A stretch of DNA of 64,000 bases. Source: Leptolyngbya sp. NIES-3755. Its GTDB lineage: Bacteria; Cyanobacteriota; Cyanobacteriia; Leptolyngbyales; Leptolyngbyaceae. This document shows, piece by piece, positions 18,589 through 27,576 of this stretch. The notes beneath the pieces are model-generated. The model did not search any database. It was not told where the DNA came from and saw nothing but the letters and a program-made list of their open reading frames with translations. The stretch is from the NCBI GenBank assembly GCA_001548435.1, contig AP017308.1:1807030-1871029 (forward strand), given 5' to 3'. How positions within the stretch are numbered: position 1 is the stretch's first letter; each line of letters begins with the position of its first letter. Both the position numbers and the translations under genes were made by a program.

Positions 18589-19417
18589 ACACATAACTGT
18601 CAGCACGATCGAGAATGCCACCATGTCCCGGAATCAACTGTCCCGAATCTTTGACACCTGCATCGCGCTTCATCATCGATTCGGTTAAGTCTCCAAGTAG
18701 ACTGGCAATTCCCACCAGCAAGCCGAGTGAAACTCCAGTGATGGGCCATCCTGACCAATCGAGATACCACGAGCCAACGACGGCAACCGTGACACTCGCA
18801 GACACTCCAAATACTGCGCCTTCGACGGTTTTTTTGGGGCTGATATCAGACAAGCGAGTTCGACCAATCCAGCGACCGACCGTGTAGGCTCCAATATCGG
18901 CTGCCCACATACACACGAATGCGAGTAAGGTATGCGTCAAACCTTGAGGAAGCGCATTCAATCCTTGCCAAGACGTAATCCAGAAGCCATCGAGCGGAAG
19001 ATTGCTCATGTCGGCTTGTTCGAGCGATCGCAATCGAATCCAAAAACTGGGCAAATATCCGACATAGAACAGCCCCATAATCGAGGCGGAAATATCCGCG
19101 ATCGTGGCGAATTTTGGCTGAAACAGCAGATAAAAACAAATCAGCGTACCCGCAACCGGAAAGATCGCATCTGCCAAATCAGGATTGAGATTCGAGACGA
19201 AGAGGAGAATCTGCGTCACAACGAGCGTCGTTTTTGCAGCGGGCGCGATTCCTTTGGCGCGGACAAGCTCGAAATACTCCAACTGTCCAAGATAAATAAT
19301 CACGGCAAAAAAGGCTGTGAAATACCAGCCGCCGAGTAAGAACACGATCAAAGCAACGACGATCGCGACAATGCCACTGAGAATCCGAGACCAAGGCATA
19401 GAGTTTTCAGAGTTCAT
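18527..19417 (-). CDS. cdsA: Phosphatidate cytidylyltransferase
   Basis: Makes CDP-diacylglycerol from phosphatidate and CTP, the branch point for phosphatidylglycerol, in the plasma membrane. 296 residues with about seven to eight hydrophobic segments and the family signature near the C-terminus: SLLGDLTESMMKRDAGVKDS followed by PGHGGILDRADS. The gene order cdsA, cbiT, decarboxylase on one strand suggests a common, probably housekeeping, unit. It converges with and overlaps the FHA gene. Confidence 0.95.
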   Translation of the reverse strand: MNSENSMPWSRILSGIVAIVVALIVFLLGGWYFTAFFAVIIYLGQLEYFELVRAKGIAPAAKTTLVVTQILLFVSNLNPDLADAIFPVAGTLICFYLLFQPKFATIADISASIMGLFYVGYLPSFWIRLRSLEQADMSNLPLDGFWITSWQGLNALPQGLTHTLLAFVCMWAADIGAYTVGRWIGRTRLSDISPKKTVEGAVFGVSASVTVAVVGSWYLDWSGWPITGVSLGLLVGIASLLGDLTESMMKRDAGVKDSGQLIPGHGGILDRADSYVFTAPLVYYFVTLVLPLLPHS

Positions 19418-19543
19418 AACAAGAAACTTGGTCTAACTATCCTTTTCTCAACCCGCGACTGAAAACGCATGGCTCAAAGTTAGATTCAGGTTAAGAAGGT
19501 TAAGCGTCATTTGGATCACTTTATCAGAGTGCCGCGTGAATTT

Positions 19544-20152
19544 TCACTCTAGCTTTTCACCACTGAGGACAAAGATCGGATCAACCGCAACAAAGGATTG
19601 GCTAGTACCACGGGTTTCGAGCCGATTAATCGCAGATTGTACAACCTCAATATTTCGAGCATGAAGCTCAGCAAAACTCTCCGAAATTTTGTACAAATTC
19701 TCTAAATTTGCCGCAGTAGCAACGATTCGACCTTGAGGTTTAAGATGTCCCCACACTTCCGCGAGAATCTCTTTAATCGATCGACCTCCTTCGATACAAA
19801 CGCGATCGGGCATTTTCTTCAGATTTTTCAAACACTCTGGAGCACTGCCTTCAATGATTTCAACGTTCTTGACCCCAAAGCGATCGCAGTTTCGTTGAAT
19901 GAGAGAAGCAACTTCTTCATCGCGCTCGATCGCGACAATTTTCCCTTGAGGACAAAGCAACCCCGCTTCGACTGGAATCGTTCCCGTTCCCGCTCCAATA
20001 TCCCATAGGACTGAATTCGATTTGAGCCGCAATTGGCACAGAAGCAATAACCGAATTTCACGCTGACTCATTGGAATTCCAGGCAGATTCTCAAACAAAT
20101 CATCAGGAATTCCAGGGGTGACATACGACCAAAGAGGAGAAGGCATAGACAA
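19544..20152 (-). CDS. cbiT: Precorrin-8w decarboxylase / C15 methyltransferase subunit CbiT
   Basis: SAM-dependent methyltransferase of cobalamin synthesis, the decarboxylating C15-methylating unit. 202 residues with the Rossmann SAM loop WDIGAGTGTIPVE, the acidic turn AIERDEE, and a start PGIPDDLFENLPGIPMSQREIR that is typical of CbiT. In many bacteria it is fused to CbiE as CobL; here it stands alone. Gene product size is normal. It lies 33 bp downstream of the decarboxylase gene on the same strand. Confidence 0.92.
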   Translation of the reverse strand: MSMPSPLWSYVTPGIPDDLFENLPGIPMSQREIRLLLLCQLRLKSNSVLWDIGAGTGTIPVEAGLLCPQGKIVAIERDEEVASLIQRNCDRFGVKNVEIIEGSAPECLKNLKKMPDRVCIEGGRSIKEILAEVWGHLKPQGRIVATAANLENLYKISESFAELHARNIEVVQSAINRLETRGTSQSFVAVDPIFVLSGEKLE

Positions 20153-20185
20153 TTCAGCGGAACAGGGGTTTCTTTCTATTGTGGT

Positions 20186-21592
20186 TTAGGAAACGATTTT
20201 TAATCGACTCAAAGTCGGATCGCTGCATCCACTGATAAATCCACCTGCATCAAGTACCGATCGAAGTTGTGCGATCGCAGTTTCCGTAATTTTTTCACCT
20301 GGCAATAAAACCGGAATTCCAGGCGGATAGGGGCAAATCAACTCAGCGCTAATTTGGTCGATCGCTTGCCCTATTGGAATCGATCGAGATGCCGCAAAAA
20401 ACGCTTCTCGTGGCGAAAGGGGCGGAATTGAGGAAGATTGATCGAATTTTCCTGAAATTGAAGAAATTGGAGCACTGATTGGAAGACGATCGATGGCTTC
20501 AATGAGTCGATCGATATCCGTCTCTGTATTTCCCAAACTGACAATAAACGTTAGATGCTGAAGCGATGGAAATTCCGCTGTCACTCCAAAAGTTTGCAGC
20601 AATTCATCAGCAGTGAAACCATCTAAACCGAGATGAGAAACGGTAGCGGTGATTCGAGTTCGATCGATTTCAACACAGTTCGGAAATTCCAGAATCGATT
20701 TGAGCCGAGATCTAGCTCGATCGGCAAGTTCTAAAGTTTGACTCATCAACTCTTTGCCCTCAATTGCCATCTGTGCACGGGCGGCATCGAGAGACGCAAG
20801 CAGCAGATAATTTGGGCTAGTGGATTGAACCAACTGAAGAGAGCGAGAAATGCGATCGCGATCAATCCTCTCCCCGTGAACGTGCAGCATTGAAGCCTGT
20901 GTGAGCGCTGATAATGTTTTGTGCGTCGATTGAACAGTGAGATCCGCACCCGCTGACATCGCAGAAATTGGAAAATCGGGATGAAAGGCGAAATGTGCCC
21001 CGTGAGCTTCATCGACTAATAGTGGAATTCCAGAGGCATGAGTCAGATTTGCGATCGCTTTCAAATCCCCACAAACCCCGTAATAAGTCGGATGAATGAC
21101 CAAAACCGCTTTGGCATCGGGATGTTGTTTCAAAGCAGTTTCAACCGTTTCAGGCGTGACACTGTGAGCAATATCGAGAATCGGATCATATTCAGGCGGC
21201 AAAAATACCGGAATCGCGCCAGACAGAATTAATCCAGAAATCGCAGACTGATGAACGTTTCGAGGCAAAAGGATCTTATCGCCAGGATTACAAGTCGCGA
21301 GAATTGCCGCAATCATTCCGCAGGTTGAACCATTTGCTAGAAACCAAGTTTGATCGGCTCCAAAGGTTTCTGCGGCTAATTTTTGGGCTTCGTCGATCGC
21401 ACCTTGAGGCGCAAATAAATTATCGAGTTCGGGCAATTCAGGTAAATCGGCTCGTAAAGCTCGATCGCCAATTAATTCCCGAAATGCTTCAAAACTGCCT
21501 CGACCCCGTTTATGTCCAGGTGTATGAAATGCGGCATTCCGGCTTTGGGCACAGGTTGTCAGAATTTCTAAGAGCGGAGCACAATCGTTCAT
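20186..21592 (-). CDS. PLP-dependent Orn/Lys/Arg decarboxylase family protein (fold I)
   Basis: 468 residues of the aspartate-aminotransferase fold. Signatures: the FHTPGHKRG start, the LANGSTCGMIAA phosphate loop, D194-E-A-H197 contacting PLP, and the Schiff-base lysine K225 in QSTHKTLSALTQ. The C-terminal GYPPGIPVLLPGE-like segment (here CPYPPGIPVLLPGE) is typical of this decarboxylase group. The amino acid (arginine, lysine or ornithine) cannot be chosen from sequence; the length is that of the shorter cyanobacterial/Gram-positive type lacking the N-terminal wing domain. Probably first in a unit with cbiT and cdsA. Confidence 0.9.
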   Translation of the reverse strand: MNDCAPLLEILTTCAQSRNAAFHTPGHKRGRGSFEAFRELIGDRALRADLPELPELDNLFAPQGAIDEAQKLAAETFGADQTWFLANGSTCGMIAAILATCNPGDKILLPRNVHQSAISGLILSGAIPVFLPPEYDPILDIAHSVTPETVETALKQHPDAKAVLVIHPTYYGVCGDLKAIANLTHASGIPLLVDEAHGAHFAFHPDFPISAMSAGADLTVQSTHKTLSALTQASMLHVHGERIDRDRISRSLQLVQSTSPNYLLLASLDAARAQMAIEGKELMSQTLELADRARSRLKSILEFPNCVEIDRTRITATVSHLGLDGFTADELLQTFGVTAEFPSLQHLTFIVSLGNTETDIDRLIEAIDRLPISAPISSISGKFDQSSSIPPLSPREAFFAASRSIPIGQAIDQISAELICPYPPGIPVLLPGEKITETAIAQLRSVLDAGGFISGCSDPTLSRLKIVS

Positions 21593-21670
21593 TAATCTTT
21601 CCTTCTGACAGATGTATCGTAATTCCCGACTTTCTAGGTTAGGGGAGTCAAATTATCGCTAGGATATCTT

Positions 21671-21832
21671 ATGGTTTATTCGCCACCGAATCCGCTCCCG
21701 TCCCCGTTGCCGAATCCGACTCCTGAACCCAGTCCGATTCCAAGTCCCGTTCCCGATCCAACTCCTGAACCTGTACCGGGAACAGAACCAGAGCCGATTC
21801 CAAGTCCCGAACCTGTACCCTCTCCGTCCTAA
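21671..21832 (+). CDS. Proline-rich small ORF (53 aa), upstream of ychF
   Basis: ATG at 21671 to TAA at 21830-21832 encodes 53 residues, nearly all Pro, Ser, Glu, Val, Asn and Thr in (P-x)n repeats such as PNPTPEPSPIPSPVPDPTPE. The DNA is a degenerate CC(G/T/C)-rich repeat. It ends 14 bp before the ychF start on the same strand. It may be a genuine extended polyproline peptide, a leader ORF, or a low-complexity tract with a chance frame. No signal peptide. Confidence 0.4.
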   Translation: MVYSPPNPLPSPLPNPTPEPSPIPSPVPDPTPEPVPGTEPEPIPSPEPVPSPS

Positions 21833-21846
21833 TTATTTCAAACATT

Positions 21847-22938
21847 ATGCTAAGAGCCGGGATTGTTGGTTTGCCCAACGTTGGAAAATCCACTTTATTT
21901 AATGCGGTCGTTGCCAATGCGAAAGCCCAAGCCGCCAACTATCCCTTTTGTACGATCGAGCCAAATGTGGGAACGGTTGCGGTTCCTGACGATCGCTTAA
22001 ACGTCCTAACCGGAATCTCAAAATCGGTCGAAACGATTCCCGCACGAGTCGAATTTGTAGATATTGCAGGCTTGGTGAAAGGAGCCTCAAAGGGTGAAGG
22101 CTTGGGGAACCAGTTTTTGGCAAATATTCGAGAAGTGGATGCGATCGTTCATGTGGTTCGCTGTTTTGATGACGACGATATTATTCACGTCGCGGGATCG
22201 GTTGATCCAGTCCGGGACATTGAAGTGATTAATTTAGAACTAGGACTGGCGGATCTGGATCAAATCGATCGACGAATTGAACGCAGTCGGAAACAAGCTC
22301 GATCGAACAAAGAAGCTCAACAAGAAGTCGAAGTGCTAGAGCGTCTAAGTTCTGCACTGAATGAAGGCAAGTCTGCACGTCAAGTCCCAATGAACGAAGA
22401 AGAGGAAGCCTTAGTTAAACCTCTAGGCTTATTGTCTCGGAAGCCTGTGATTTACGCTTGCAATGTTTCGGAAGAGGATTTGGCAACGGGAAATGAATGG
22501 GTTGAGCAAGTTCGAGCCGTTGCTGCACAAGAAAATGCTCAAGTTGTCGTTATTTCTGCCCAAGTAGAATCCGAATTGGTGGAATTACCGGAAGACGATC
22601 GGGCTGATTTTCTGGCTTCACTGGGAGTTGAAGAAGGCGGATTAAAATCTTTGATTCGTGCCACGTATAAACTCTTAGGACTTCAAACCTACTTCACAAC
22701 TGGACCGAAAGAGACTCGCGCTTGGACGGTCAAAATTGGAATGCTGGCTCCTCAAGCGGCTGGGGTGATTCACACCGATTTTGAGCGGGGCTTTATTCGA
22801 GCGGAAACGGTTGCTTATAAAGATCTGGTTGAATATGGATCAATGAACGCCGCGAAAGAAAAAGGATTAGTTCGGAGTGAAGGAAAAGAATACGCGGTGC
22901 AGGATGGCGATGTCATGTTGTTCCGATTCAATGTGTAG
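21847..22938 (+). CDS. ychF: YchF/Ola1-family ATPase
   Basis: 363-residue Obg-related P-loop protein that prefers ATP and associates with ribosomes. G1 motif GLPNVGKSTLFN (residues 7-18), G3 DIAGLVKGASKGEGLGNQFL, the altered G4 region (YACNVSEED, instead of NKxD) that explains ATP preference, and the C-terminal TGS domain ending in EYAVQDGDVMLFRFNV. Full length and unambiguous. The candidate small RNA promoter lies 26 bp after its stop. Confidence 0.97.
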   Translation: MLRAGIVGLPNVGKSTLFNAVVANAKAQAANYPFCTIEPNVGTVAVPDDRLNVLTGISKSVETIPARVEFVDIAGLVKGASKGEGLGNQFLANIREVDAIVHVVRCFDDDDIIHVAGSVDPVRDIEVINLELGLADLDQIDRRIERSRKQARSNKEAQQEVEVLERLSSALNEGKSARQVPMNEEEEALVKPLGLLSRKPVIYACNVSEEDLATGNEWVEQVRAVAAQENAQVVVISAQVESELVELPEDDRADFLASLGVEEGGLKSLIRATYKLLGLQTYFTTGPKETRAWTVKIGMLAPQAAGVIHTDFERGFIRAETVAYKDLVEYGSMNAAKEKGLVRSEGKEYAVQDGDVMLFRFNV

Positions 22939-22964
22939 TTTCCATAAATCCACAGAAAGCACTG

Positions 22965-22970
22965 TATAAT
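22965..22970 (+). promoter_or_regulatory. Perfect TATAAT -10 box after ychF
   Basis: TATAAT preceded by TG, with no convincing -35 element. It would start transcription near 22976, giving the small transcript described next or the leader of the ArsA gene. Confidence 0.45.
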
Positions 22971-22975
22971 TACGG

Positions 22976-23061
22976 ACATAGGAATTTGCGGGAACTTTAA
23001 CGCCTACCCTCAGAGAACTACCTTGGTGTAACCCTCGATCGATCATCGATTGGGGGTTTTT
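22976..23061 (+). ncRNA. Candidate small RNA or attenuated leader between ychF and the ArsA gene
   Basis: About 86 nt from a perfect -10 box to a hairpin with T-run. It has no open frame. The word ACCCTC occurs twice and both copies can pair with the terminal GGGGG block, so alternative structures are possible. I could not match it to a known family (not the Yfr1 core, no riboswitch hallmark that I can see). It may be a stand-alone RNA or a leader controlling the downstream gene that begins 63 bp later. Confidence 0.33.
23031..23061 (+). terminator. Terminator-like hairpin with T-run
   Basis: An ACCCTCGAT... left arm pairs imperfectly with ...ATCGATTGGGGGT, followed by TTTTT. The stem has mismatches but the G/C-rich base directly precedes the T-run. 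It may end the ychF transcript, the candidate small RNA, or act as an attenuator for the ArsA gene. Confidence 0.55.
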
Positions 23062-23123
23062 AATGACCAAAAACGTTAGAATCAAGTTAACGAATGTAAA
23101 GCAATTCTCAGACAGGTCTCACC

Positions 23124-24314
23124 ATGCGCGTAATTCTAATGACGGGAAAAGGCGGTGTCGGTAAAACTTCGGTGGCGGCTGCAACCGGACTCCGCTGTGC
23201 TGAATTAGGATACCGAACGCTGGTCTTGAGTACTGACCCAGCCCATTCACTCGCGGATAGTTTCGATCTGGAACTGGGACATGAGCCGAAACAGGTTCGC
23301 CCGAATCTTTGGGGGGCTGAACTGGATGCTTTGATGGAACTTGAGGGGAACTGGGGAGCGGTGAAGCGCTACATTACTCAAGTTTTGCAGGCGCGGGGAT
23401 TGGAAGGGGTACAGGCGGAAGAATTGGCGATTTTGCCGGGAATGGATGAGATCTTTGGATTGGTGCGGATGAAGCGGCACTATGATGAAGGCGAATTTGA
23501 TGTGCTGATTATTGATTCGGCTCCAACGGGAACAGCATTACGATTGCTGAGTTTGCCGGAAGTTGGGGGCTGGTATATGCGGAAGTTCTACAAGCCGTTT
23601 CAGGGAATTTCTGTCGCATTGCGTCCGTTGGTTGAACCGATTTTTCGCCCGATCGCTGGTTTTTCACTTCCAGACAAAGAGGTGATGGACGCGCCTTACG
23701 AATTTTATGAACAAATTGAAGCTTTAGAGAAAGTTCTTACCGATCCGACTCAAACCACAGTGCGGCTGGTAATGAACCCTGAAAAGATGGTGATCAAAGA
23801 ATCACTCCGCGCCCATGCTTACTTGAGTTTGTACAATGTGGCAACTGATTTAGTCGTTGCAAATCGGATTATTCCGGATTCGGTTTCTGATCCATTTTTT
23901 CAACAGTGGAAAGAGAACCAGCGGCAGTATCGTCAGGAAATTCATAATAATTTCTCGCCGTTACCGATCAAGGAAGTGCCGTTGTATTCGCAAGAAATGT
24001 GTGGATTGGAAGCGCTCGATCGATTAAAAGAAACGCTTTACGCAAACGATGAGGACCCGTCGCAGGTGTACTACAAAGAAACAACTCTGCGCGTCGTTCA
24101 AGACAAGAACCAATACAGCTTAGAGCTATATCTACCAGGAATCGAAAAGACTCAAATTGAACTGAGCAAAACGGGCGATGAATTGAATGTCCGAATTGGC
24201 AATCATCGCCGCAATTTGGTTCTACCGCAAGCATTAGCAGCGTTGCAGCCGAGTGGCGCGAAGATGGAAGACGACTATCTCAAGATTCGATTTAGCGATC
24301 CGGCGAGAGTCTAG
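23124..24314 (+). CDS. ArsA/Get3-family ATPase with C-terminal HSP20-like domain
   Basis: 396 residues. Deviant Walker [10 protein letters not shown] (residues 8-16), A-loop/switch [13 protein letters not shown], switch [14 protein letters not shown], all standard for the ArsA/TRC40 family. The C-terminal about 80 residues ([20 protein letters not shown] onwards) form an alpha-crystallin-like beta sandwich, the ArsA_HSP20 domain seen in cyanobacterial and plastid members. No CxxC metal or tail-anchor dimer motif is visible, and no arsenic genes adjoin, so arsenite transport is unlikely; a chaperone or tail-anchor role is inference. Confidence 0.9.
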   Translation: MRVILMTGKGGVGKTSVAAATGLRCAELGYRTLVLSTDPAHSLADSFDLELGHEPKQVRPNLWGAELDALMELEGNWGAVKRYITQVLQARGLEGVQAEELAILPGMDEIFGLVRMKRHYDEGEFDVLIIDSAPTGTALRLLSLPEVGGWYMRKFYKPFQGISVALRPLVEPIFRPIAGFSLPDKEVMDAPYEFYEQIEALEKVLTDPTQTTVRLVMNPEKMVIKESLRAHAYLSLYNVATDLVVANRIIPDSVSDPFFQQWKENQRQYRQEIHNNFSPLPIKEVPLYSQEMCGLEALDRLKETLYANDEDPSQVYYKETTLRVVQDKNQYSLELYLPGIEKTQIELSKTGDELNVRIGNHRRNLVLPQALAALQPSGAKMEDDYLKIRFSDPARV

Positions 24315-24494
24315 AGTTTCCAAATGCGTTGATTGAGGTTGAGATCTTCAACGATCGACATCATCAATTGCATTTGAAATCAAATCGTTTCTTCAGTCGC
24401 ACATCAATTCTGGAGAATGCTTTTCACCCCTAATAAGGTAGCGCGTTCTAGTGGTTGGGAATTCTGAGATCGCTTTAATGTTGCGATTTTGGCT

Positions 24495-26339
24495 ATGATT
24501 CATCAGCCCGGTGAGATTCTTCAGCAGCGATATCAGATTTTAGGGTGCTTGGGTAAAGGTGGGACGGGTATTACGTATCGAGCTAAAGATCAGAAAACTC
24601 AAAAACAAGTTGCGATTAAAACGCTGATTCTGAGACAGGCGGAAAGCTGGAAAGCGATCGAGCTATTTGAACGGGAAGCGGAGATTCTGCAACGGTTGGA
24701 TCATCCGAATATTCCGAAGTACTTGAACTATTTTGTAATCGATCGAGAACGCGATCGTAGTTTTTATCTGGTTCAAGAACTTGCAAATGGACAATCATTG
24801 TTTGATTGGGTGCAAAAAGGCGGGCGTTGTACTGAAGTTGAAATTCAAGCGATCGCGCTTCAAGTTCTAAAGATTCTCGATTATTTGCATCAACTGAATC
24901 CGCCTGTGTTTCATCGCGATTTGAAGCCACAGAACTTGATTCGTCGTGCAGATGGTCAGATTTTTCTAGTCGATTTTGGTGCAGTGGGGAGTACCTATCA
25001 CAATACTTTAATGCGAGGAAGTACTGTCGTTGGGACTTATGGCTACATGGCTCCAGAACAATTTCGGGGGCAAGTGGTTCCGGGGACTGATTTGTATGGC
25101 TTAGGAGCAACTTTACTCTTTTTGCTAACTCGTCGATCGCCTACAGAGCTACCTGTTCATAAGCTAAAAATTGATTTCCGATCGCAGCTTCAACTCTCGA
25201 ATCATTTTGCAGATTGGTTAGAGAAACTATTAGAGCCTGCGACGAAAGATCGATTCCTATCTACGCAAAGTGCGGTAGCTCAACTCCAAAAGCCTGCTAC
25301 ACAGCATTCTCAGAAGAAATTAGTGAGTGCGATCGCGGCTACAGGTTTAAGCATTCTCTTACTATCCGCATTTGCAGATCATCAACGCTACCGAGTTGTG
25401 AATCTATTGGGGCTAACTCAATCAGCTTACAATGCGATCGGGCTAAGAGAGCTAACTTTTGAAGCGTATCTAAACAAAGGAGGCAGCCCAAACGCCAAAG
25501 ATTCCGCAGGTAGAACATTGGTTTACTATGCGCTTGGTGATTTAGAGCAGCTTAAATCCGTCATTGCAAAAGGTGGAAAGTTACAAGTTGTCGATCGACT
25601 GGGACAATCTCCGTTACACAGTGCAGCACAAGGAAAACCAGAAGTTCTAGAACACTTGCTTTCATTGAATCGGATTAATATCAACCTCAAAGATGAAGCG
25701 GGAAAAACGGCTCTAAGTTATGTGAGTTCTGAGGAGAAGGCTCAGATTCTTGTCAGTTATATCAATCGTCGATCGCTTCCCGAAAATCAAAAACAGGAAT
25801 TGCTCCAAACATTAGTTCAGCAAGCAACTGAGAAAGGTTGGCTCAATTTCGCTCACAATCTTTCGGGCAATGTTCCGATCGATGACAGTGCTTTATTTGA
25901 TATCACATTCAAAGCATTAGAAGCTAGAAACCCAACAATTTTTCGGACGATGATCGCGAACAAACAAAAGCTCAGTCCTGAGACATTCAGCAAAATCCAT
26001 TTTTACCAGCTTGCGCTTGCGTATCTATCACCCCAGGAAATTTTCCAATTGATTCCGCACGTGAATGTCATGGATCAAGGTGGCGATACACTGATTAATT
26101 TTTTATCAAGCCGAGTGGAATCCACAAATGATGTTCAAGTGATTTGGCAACTGATTCGGCTAGGAGCAAACGTCAATCAACCGAATGCGAAAGGGCTGAC
26201 TCCACTTCTGGGCTGTCTGAGTTTTGGTGGATTCGCCGGAATGGAGCAGGCGCGAGAAGAAGTTGCGATCGCATTAATTCAACAAGCAATGGTTCGGACA
26301 GAATTAAGCGGCGATAATGCCGTAATTGCAAAGGTTTGA
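24495..26339 (+). CDS. Ser/Thr protein kinase with ankyrin-like repeats, C-terminus replaced by IS sequence
   Basis: 614 residues from the ATG at 24495. Kinase domain at about 13-265: GKGGTGITYRAKD loop, K42, HRDLKPQN (H140-D142), DFG at 160-162, APEQF. A membrane segment (about 275-292) separates it from a helical domain with ankyrin-like units (KDSAGRTLVYYALGDLEQLK, LGQSPLHSAAQGKPEVLEHLL, NAKGLTPLLG). The left inverted repeat of the IS starts exactly at codon 601, so the last 14 residues (from RTELSG) come from the IS and the native end is lost after residue 600, in the middle of a repeat. It may still be an active membrane kinase. An RBS is not obvious. Confidence 0.88.
   Translation: MIHQPGEILQQRYQILGCLGKGGTGITYRAKDQKTQKQVAIKTLILRQAESWKAIELFEREAEILQRLDHPNIPKYLNYFVIDRERDRSFYLVQELANGQSLFDWVQKGGRCTEVEIQAIALQVLKILDYLHQLNPPVFHRDLKPQNLIRRADGQIFLVDFGAVGSTYHNTLMRGSTVVGTYGYMAPEQFRGQVVPGTDLYGLGATLLFLLTRRSPTELPVHKLKIDFRSQLQLSNHFADWLEKLLEPATKDRFLSTQSAVAQLQKPATQHSQKKLVSAIAATGLSILLLSAFADHQRYRVVNLLGLTQSAYNAIGLRELTFEAYLNKGGSPNAKDSAGRTLVYYALGDLEQLKSVIAKGGKLQVVDRLGQSPLHSAAQGKPEVLEHLLSLNRININLKDEAGKTALSYVSSEEKAQILVSYINRRSLPENQKQELLQTLVQQATEKGWLNFAHNLSGNVPIDDSALFDITFKALEARNPTIFRTMIANKQKLSPETFSKIHFYQLALAYLSPQEIFQLIPHVNVMDQGGDTLINFLSSRVESTNDVQVIWQLIRLGANVNQPNAKGLTPLLGCLSFGGFAGMEQAREEVAIALIQQAMVRTELSGDNAVIAKV
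26295..26305 (+). repeat. IS terminal inverted repeat, left
   Basis: CGGACAGAATT, perfect complement of the right end at 27566-27576. It overlaps both the kinase reading frame and the transposase stop codon. Confidence 0.8.
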
Positions 26340-27512
26340 GTAGTTGGGATGAGATTTAATTTGGCTTGGCTCCAAGTCTAAGTTGCAAATAAATCGGTCA
26401 AGGAGGTGCTGATTGAACAGTCGCCGTTTGACACTTGCCATTGAGAAGACAAACGGGACTTGTTCTGAATGCTGTTGGAGTGCGTCCAACTTTGCCAAGT
26501 TCAGAGCAGTCAGACTAGCATTGAAATGAAACGCAAGCTTCTGAGCATCTCTGGCTTGGCAATCTTCGAGTCCTGTAAACTGCTTGGCATCCCGGAATAG
26601 AAATTCAATTTGGAAGCGCAGCTTGTAATACTGGACAATCTGCCTTGGGTCTTGCTCGACATCAGTGGAAAACAACAGACAAGTGCGAACGCGAGTCGAG
26701 GAGCGATGATCGACTAGATAAGCAACGCGAATAGCGCGTTTGAGCGAGACGTGCCACACGACTGCCGTGTACAGGTCAACATCCGGTTGTACGGTTTCGA
26801 CGAACGTGAAGCGACTCAAATCGCCCAAGTCCACTTTGCCTGCATACTTGCGCGGTCTGCCCCGTCGCTTCTGTACTCCCGTGTAGAGAAATTGAAGATT
26901 CGCATCACACCGCAGCTTACTGATGACGTGCAACCTCAACTCCACCGCTCCGGTGACAAAGCCCTCCTTGGCATAAGCACCATCGACAGCGAGATAGGCG
27001 ACTTCAGGTGGGAGGTGAGGTCGCACACAATCGAGATGATAGAGATATTGATCCATGCGGCTAAACTCGCTCAGGCTGGATTGAGCATAGGTCTGCTCTG
27101 CCGATAATGCATAGCCCTGCTCACGTTCGACATCGACCACCCCGACCACTGACACCTCTAATCCGGTTTCCACTCGACTGGCACATCCATTCCAAAACGC
27201 ATCGAGTCCAAACGTCGCTTTGCCACTCTTGATCACAAACGAGCAGTCCATCACCGCAAGCTTTGCCGTGTCTGCTTGACTTGCCTGCTCGACTATCGCT
27301 CGATTCAATGCCACAAACTCAAACTCTTGTTGGTATTGGCGGCGGTAGGTGCGTTCGCTCAAACTGCTGTAGCGACTCAGGTTGGTGAAGTTGACTTTGC
27401 CACACACCAGCAACATTGTGGTGAATAAAGTGACTAAGAATTTCGTTTGCGGTTTGCGAAATCGCCCACTTCGGCAAGCAGGCTTTGTACAATGGCTTCC
27501 ATAGCTATCCAT
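26304..27512 (-). CDS. IS4-like DDE transposase
   Basis: 402 residues and apparently intact. A DDE catalytic core can be outlined: first Asp in AVMDCSFVIKSGK (about 88), second Asp in YLAVDGAYAKEGF (about 168), and the YxxRFQIEFLFRDAKQ (Y-1 R-3 E) signature of IS4-type transposases at about 300, where the E precedes FLFRDAKQ. A basic KRRGRPRKYAGK stretch lies between. No frameshift or stop was seen, so the element may be mobile. The stop codon is in the terminal inverted repeat. Confidence 0.88.
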   Translation of the reverse strand: MDSYGSHCTKPACRSGRFRKPQTKFLVTLFTTMLLVCGKVNFTNLSRYSSLSERTYRRQYQQEFEFVALNRAIVEQASQADTAKLAVMDCSFVIKSGKATFGLDAFWNGCASRVETGLEVSVVGVVDVEREQGYALSAEQTYAQSSLSEFSRMDQYLYHLDCVRPHLPPEVAYLAVDGAYAKEGFVTGAVELRLHVISKLRCDANLQFLYTGVQKRRGRPRKYAGKVDLGDLSRFTFVETVQPDVDLYTAVVWHVSLKRAIRVAYLVDHRSSTRVRTCLLFSTDVEQDPRQIVQYYKLRFQIEFLFRDAKQFTGLEDCQARDAQKLAFHFNASLTALNLAKLDALQQHSEQVPFVFSMASVKRRLFNQHLLDRFICNLDLEPSQIKSHPNYSNLCNYGIIAA

Positions 27513-27565
27513 TCGGTGCGTTTGTGATTATTTGCACCCTAAGCGATGGGTAGCTTTCTTGTCAA

Positions 27566-27576
27566 AATTCTGTCCG
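27566..27576 (-). repeat. IS terminal inverted repeat, right
   Basis: AATTCTGTCCG on the plus strand, complementary to the left end. The truncated HAMP gene begins immediately beyond it. Confidence 0.8.

Larger units (their letters stand above)
26295..27576. mobile_element. IS4-like insertion sequence, 1282 bp
   Basis: One transposase gene on the minus strand, bounded by 11-bp perfect inverted repeats CGGACAGAATT (26295-26305) and its complement (27566-27576). The transposase stop lies inside the left repeat. No target duplication is seen: the left flank ends AATGGTT and the right flank begins GACTATT. The flanks belong to unrelated truncated genes, so sequence was probably lost by recombination between IS copies or an adjacent deletion. 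Family assignment to IS4 is from general DDE transposase features and is tentative. Confidence 0.85.

Noticed and set aside
21669-21938. 89-aa minus-strand frame over the proline-rich tract
   Set aside because: It is the complement of the repeat and runs into ychF; composition is a by-product of the CCG-type repeat.
22944-23061. Possible tRNA or known riboswitch after ychF
   Set aside because: No T-arm (GGTTCGA-type), acceptor stem or CCA-proximal pairing, and no riboswitch core that I recognise; kept only as an unnamed RNA candidate.
26295-27576. IS as part of a composite transposon carrying the toxin-antitoxin and ureC genes
   Set aside because: Only one IS copy is visible in the window; no second copy bounds the downstream genes.
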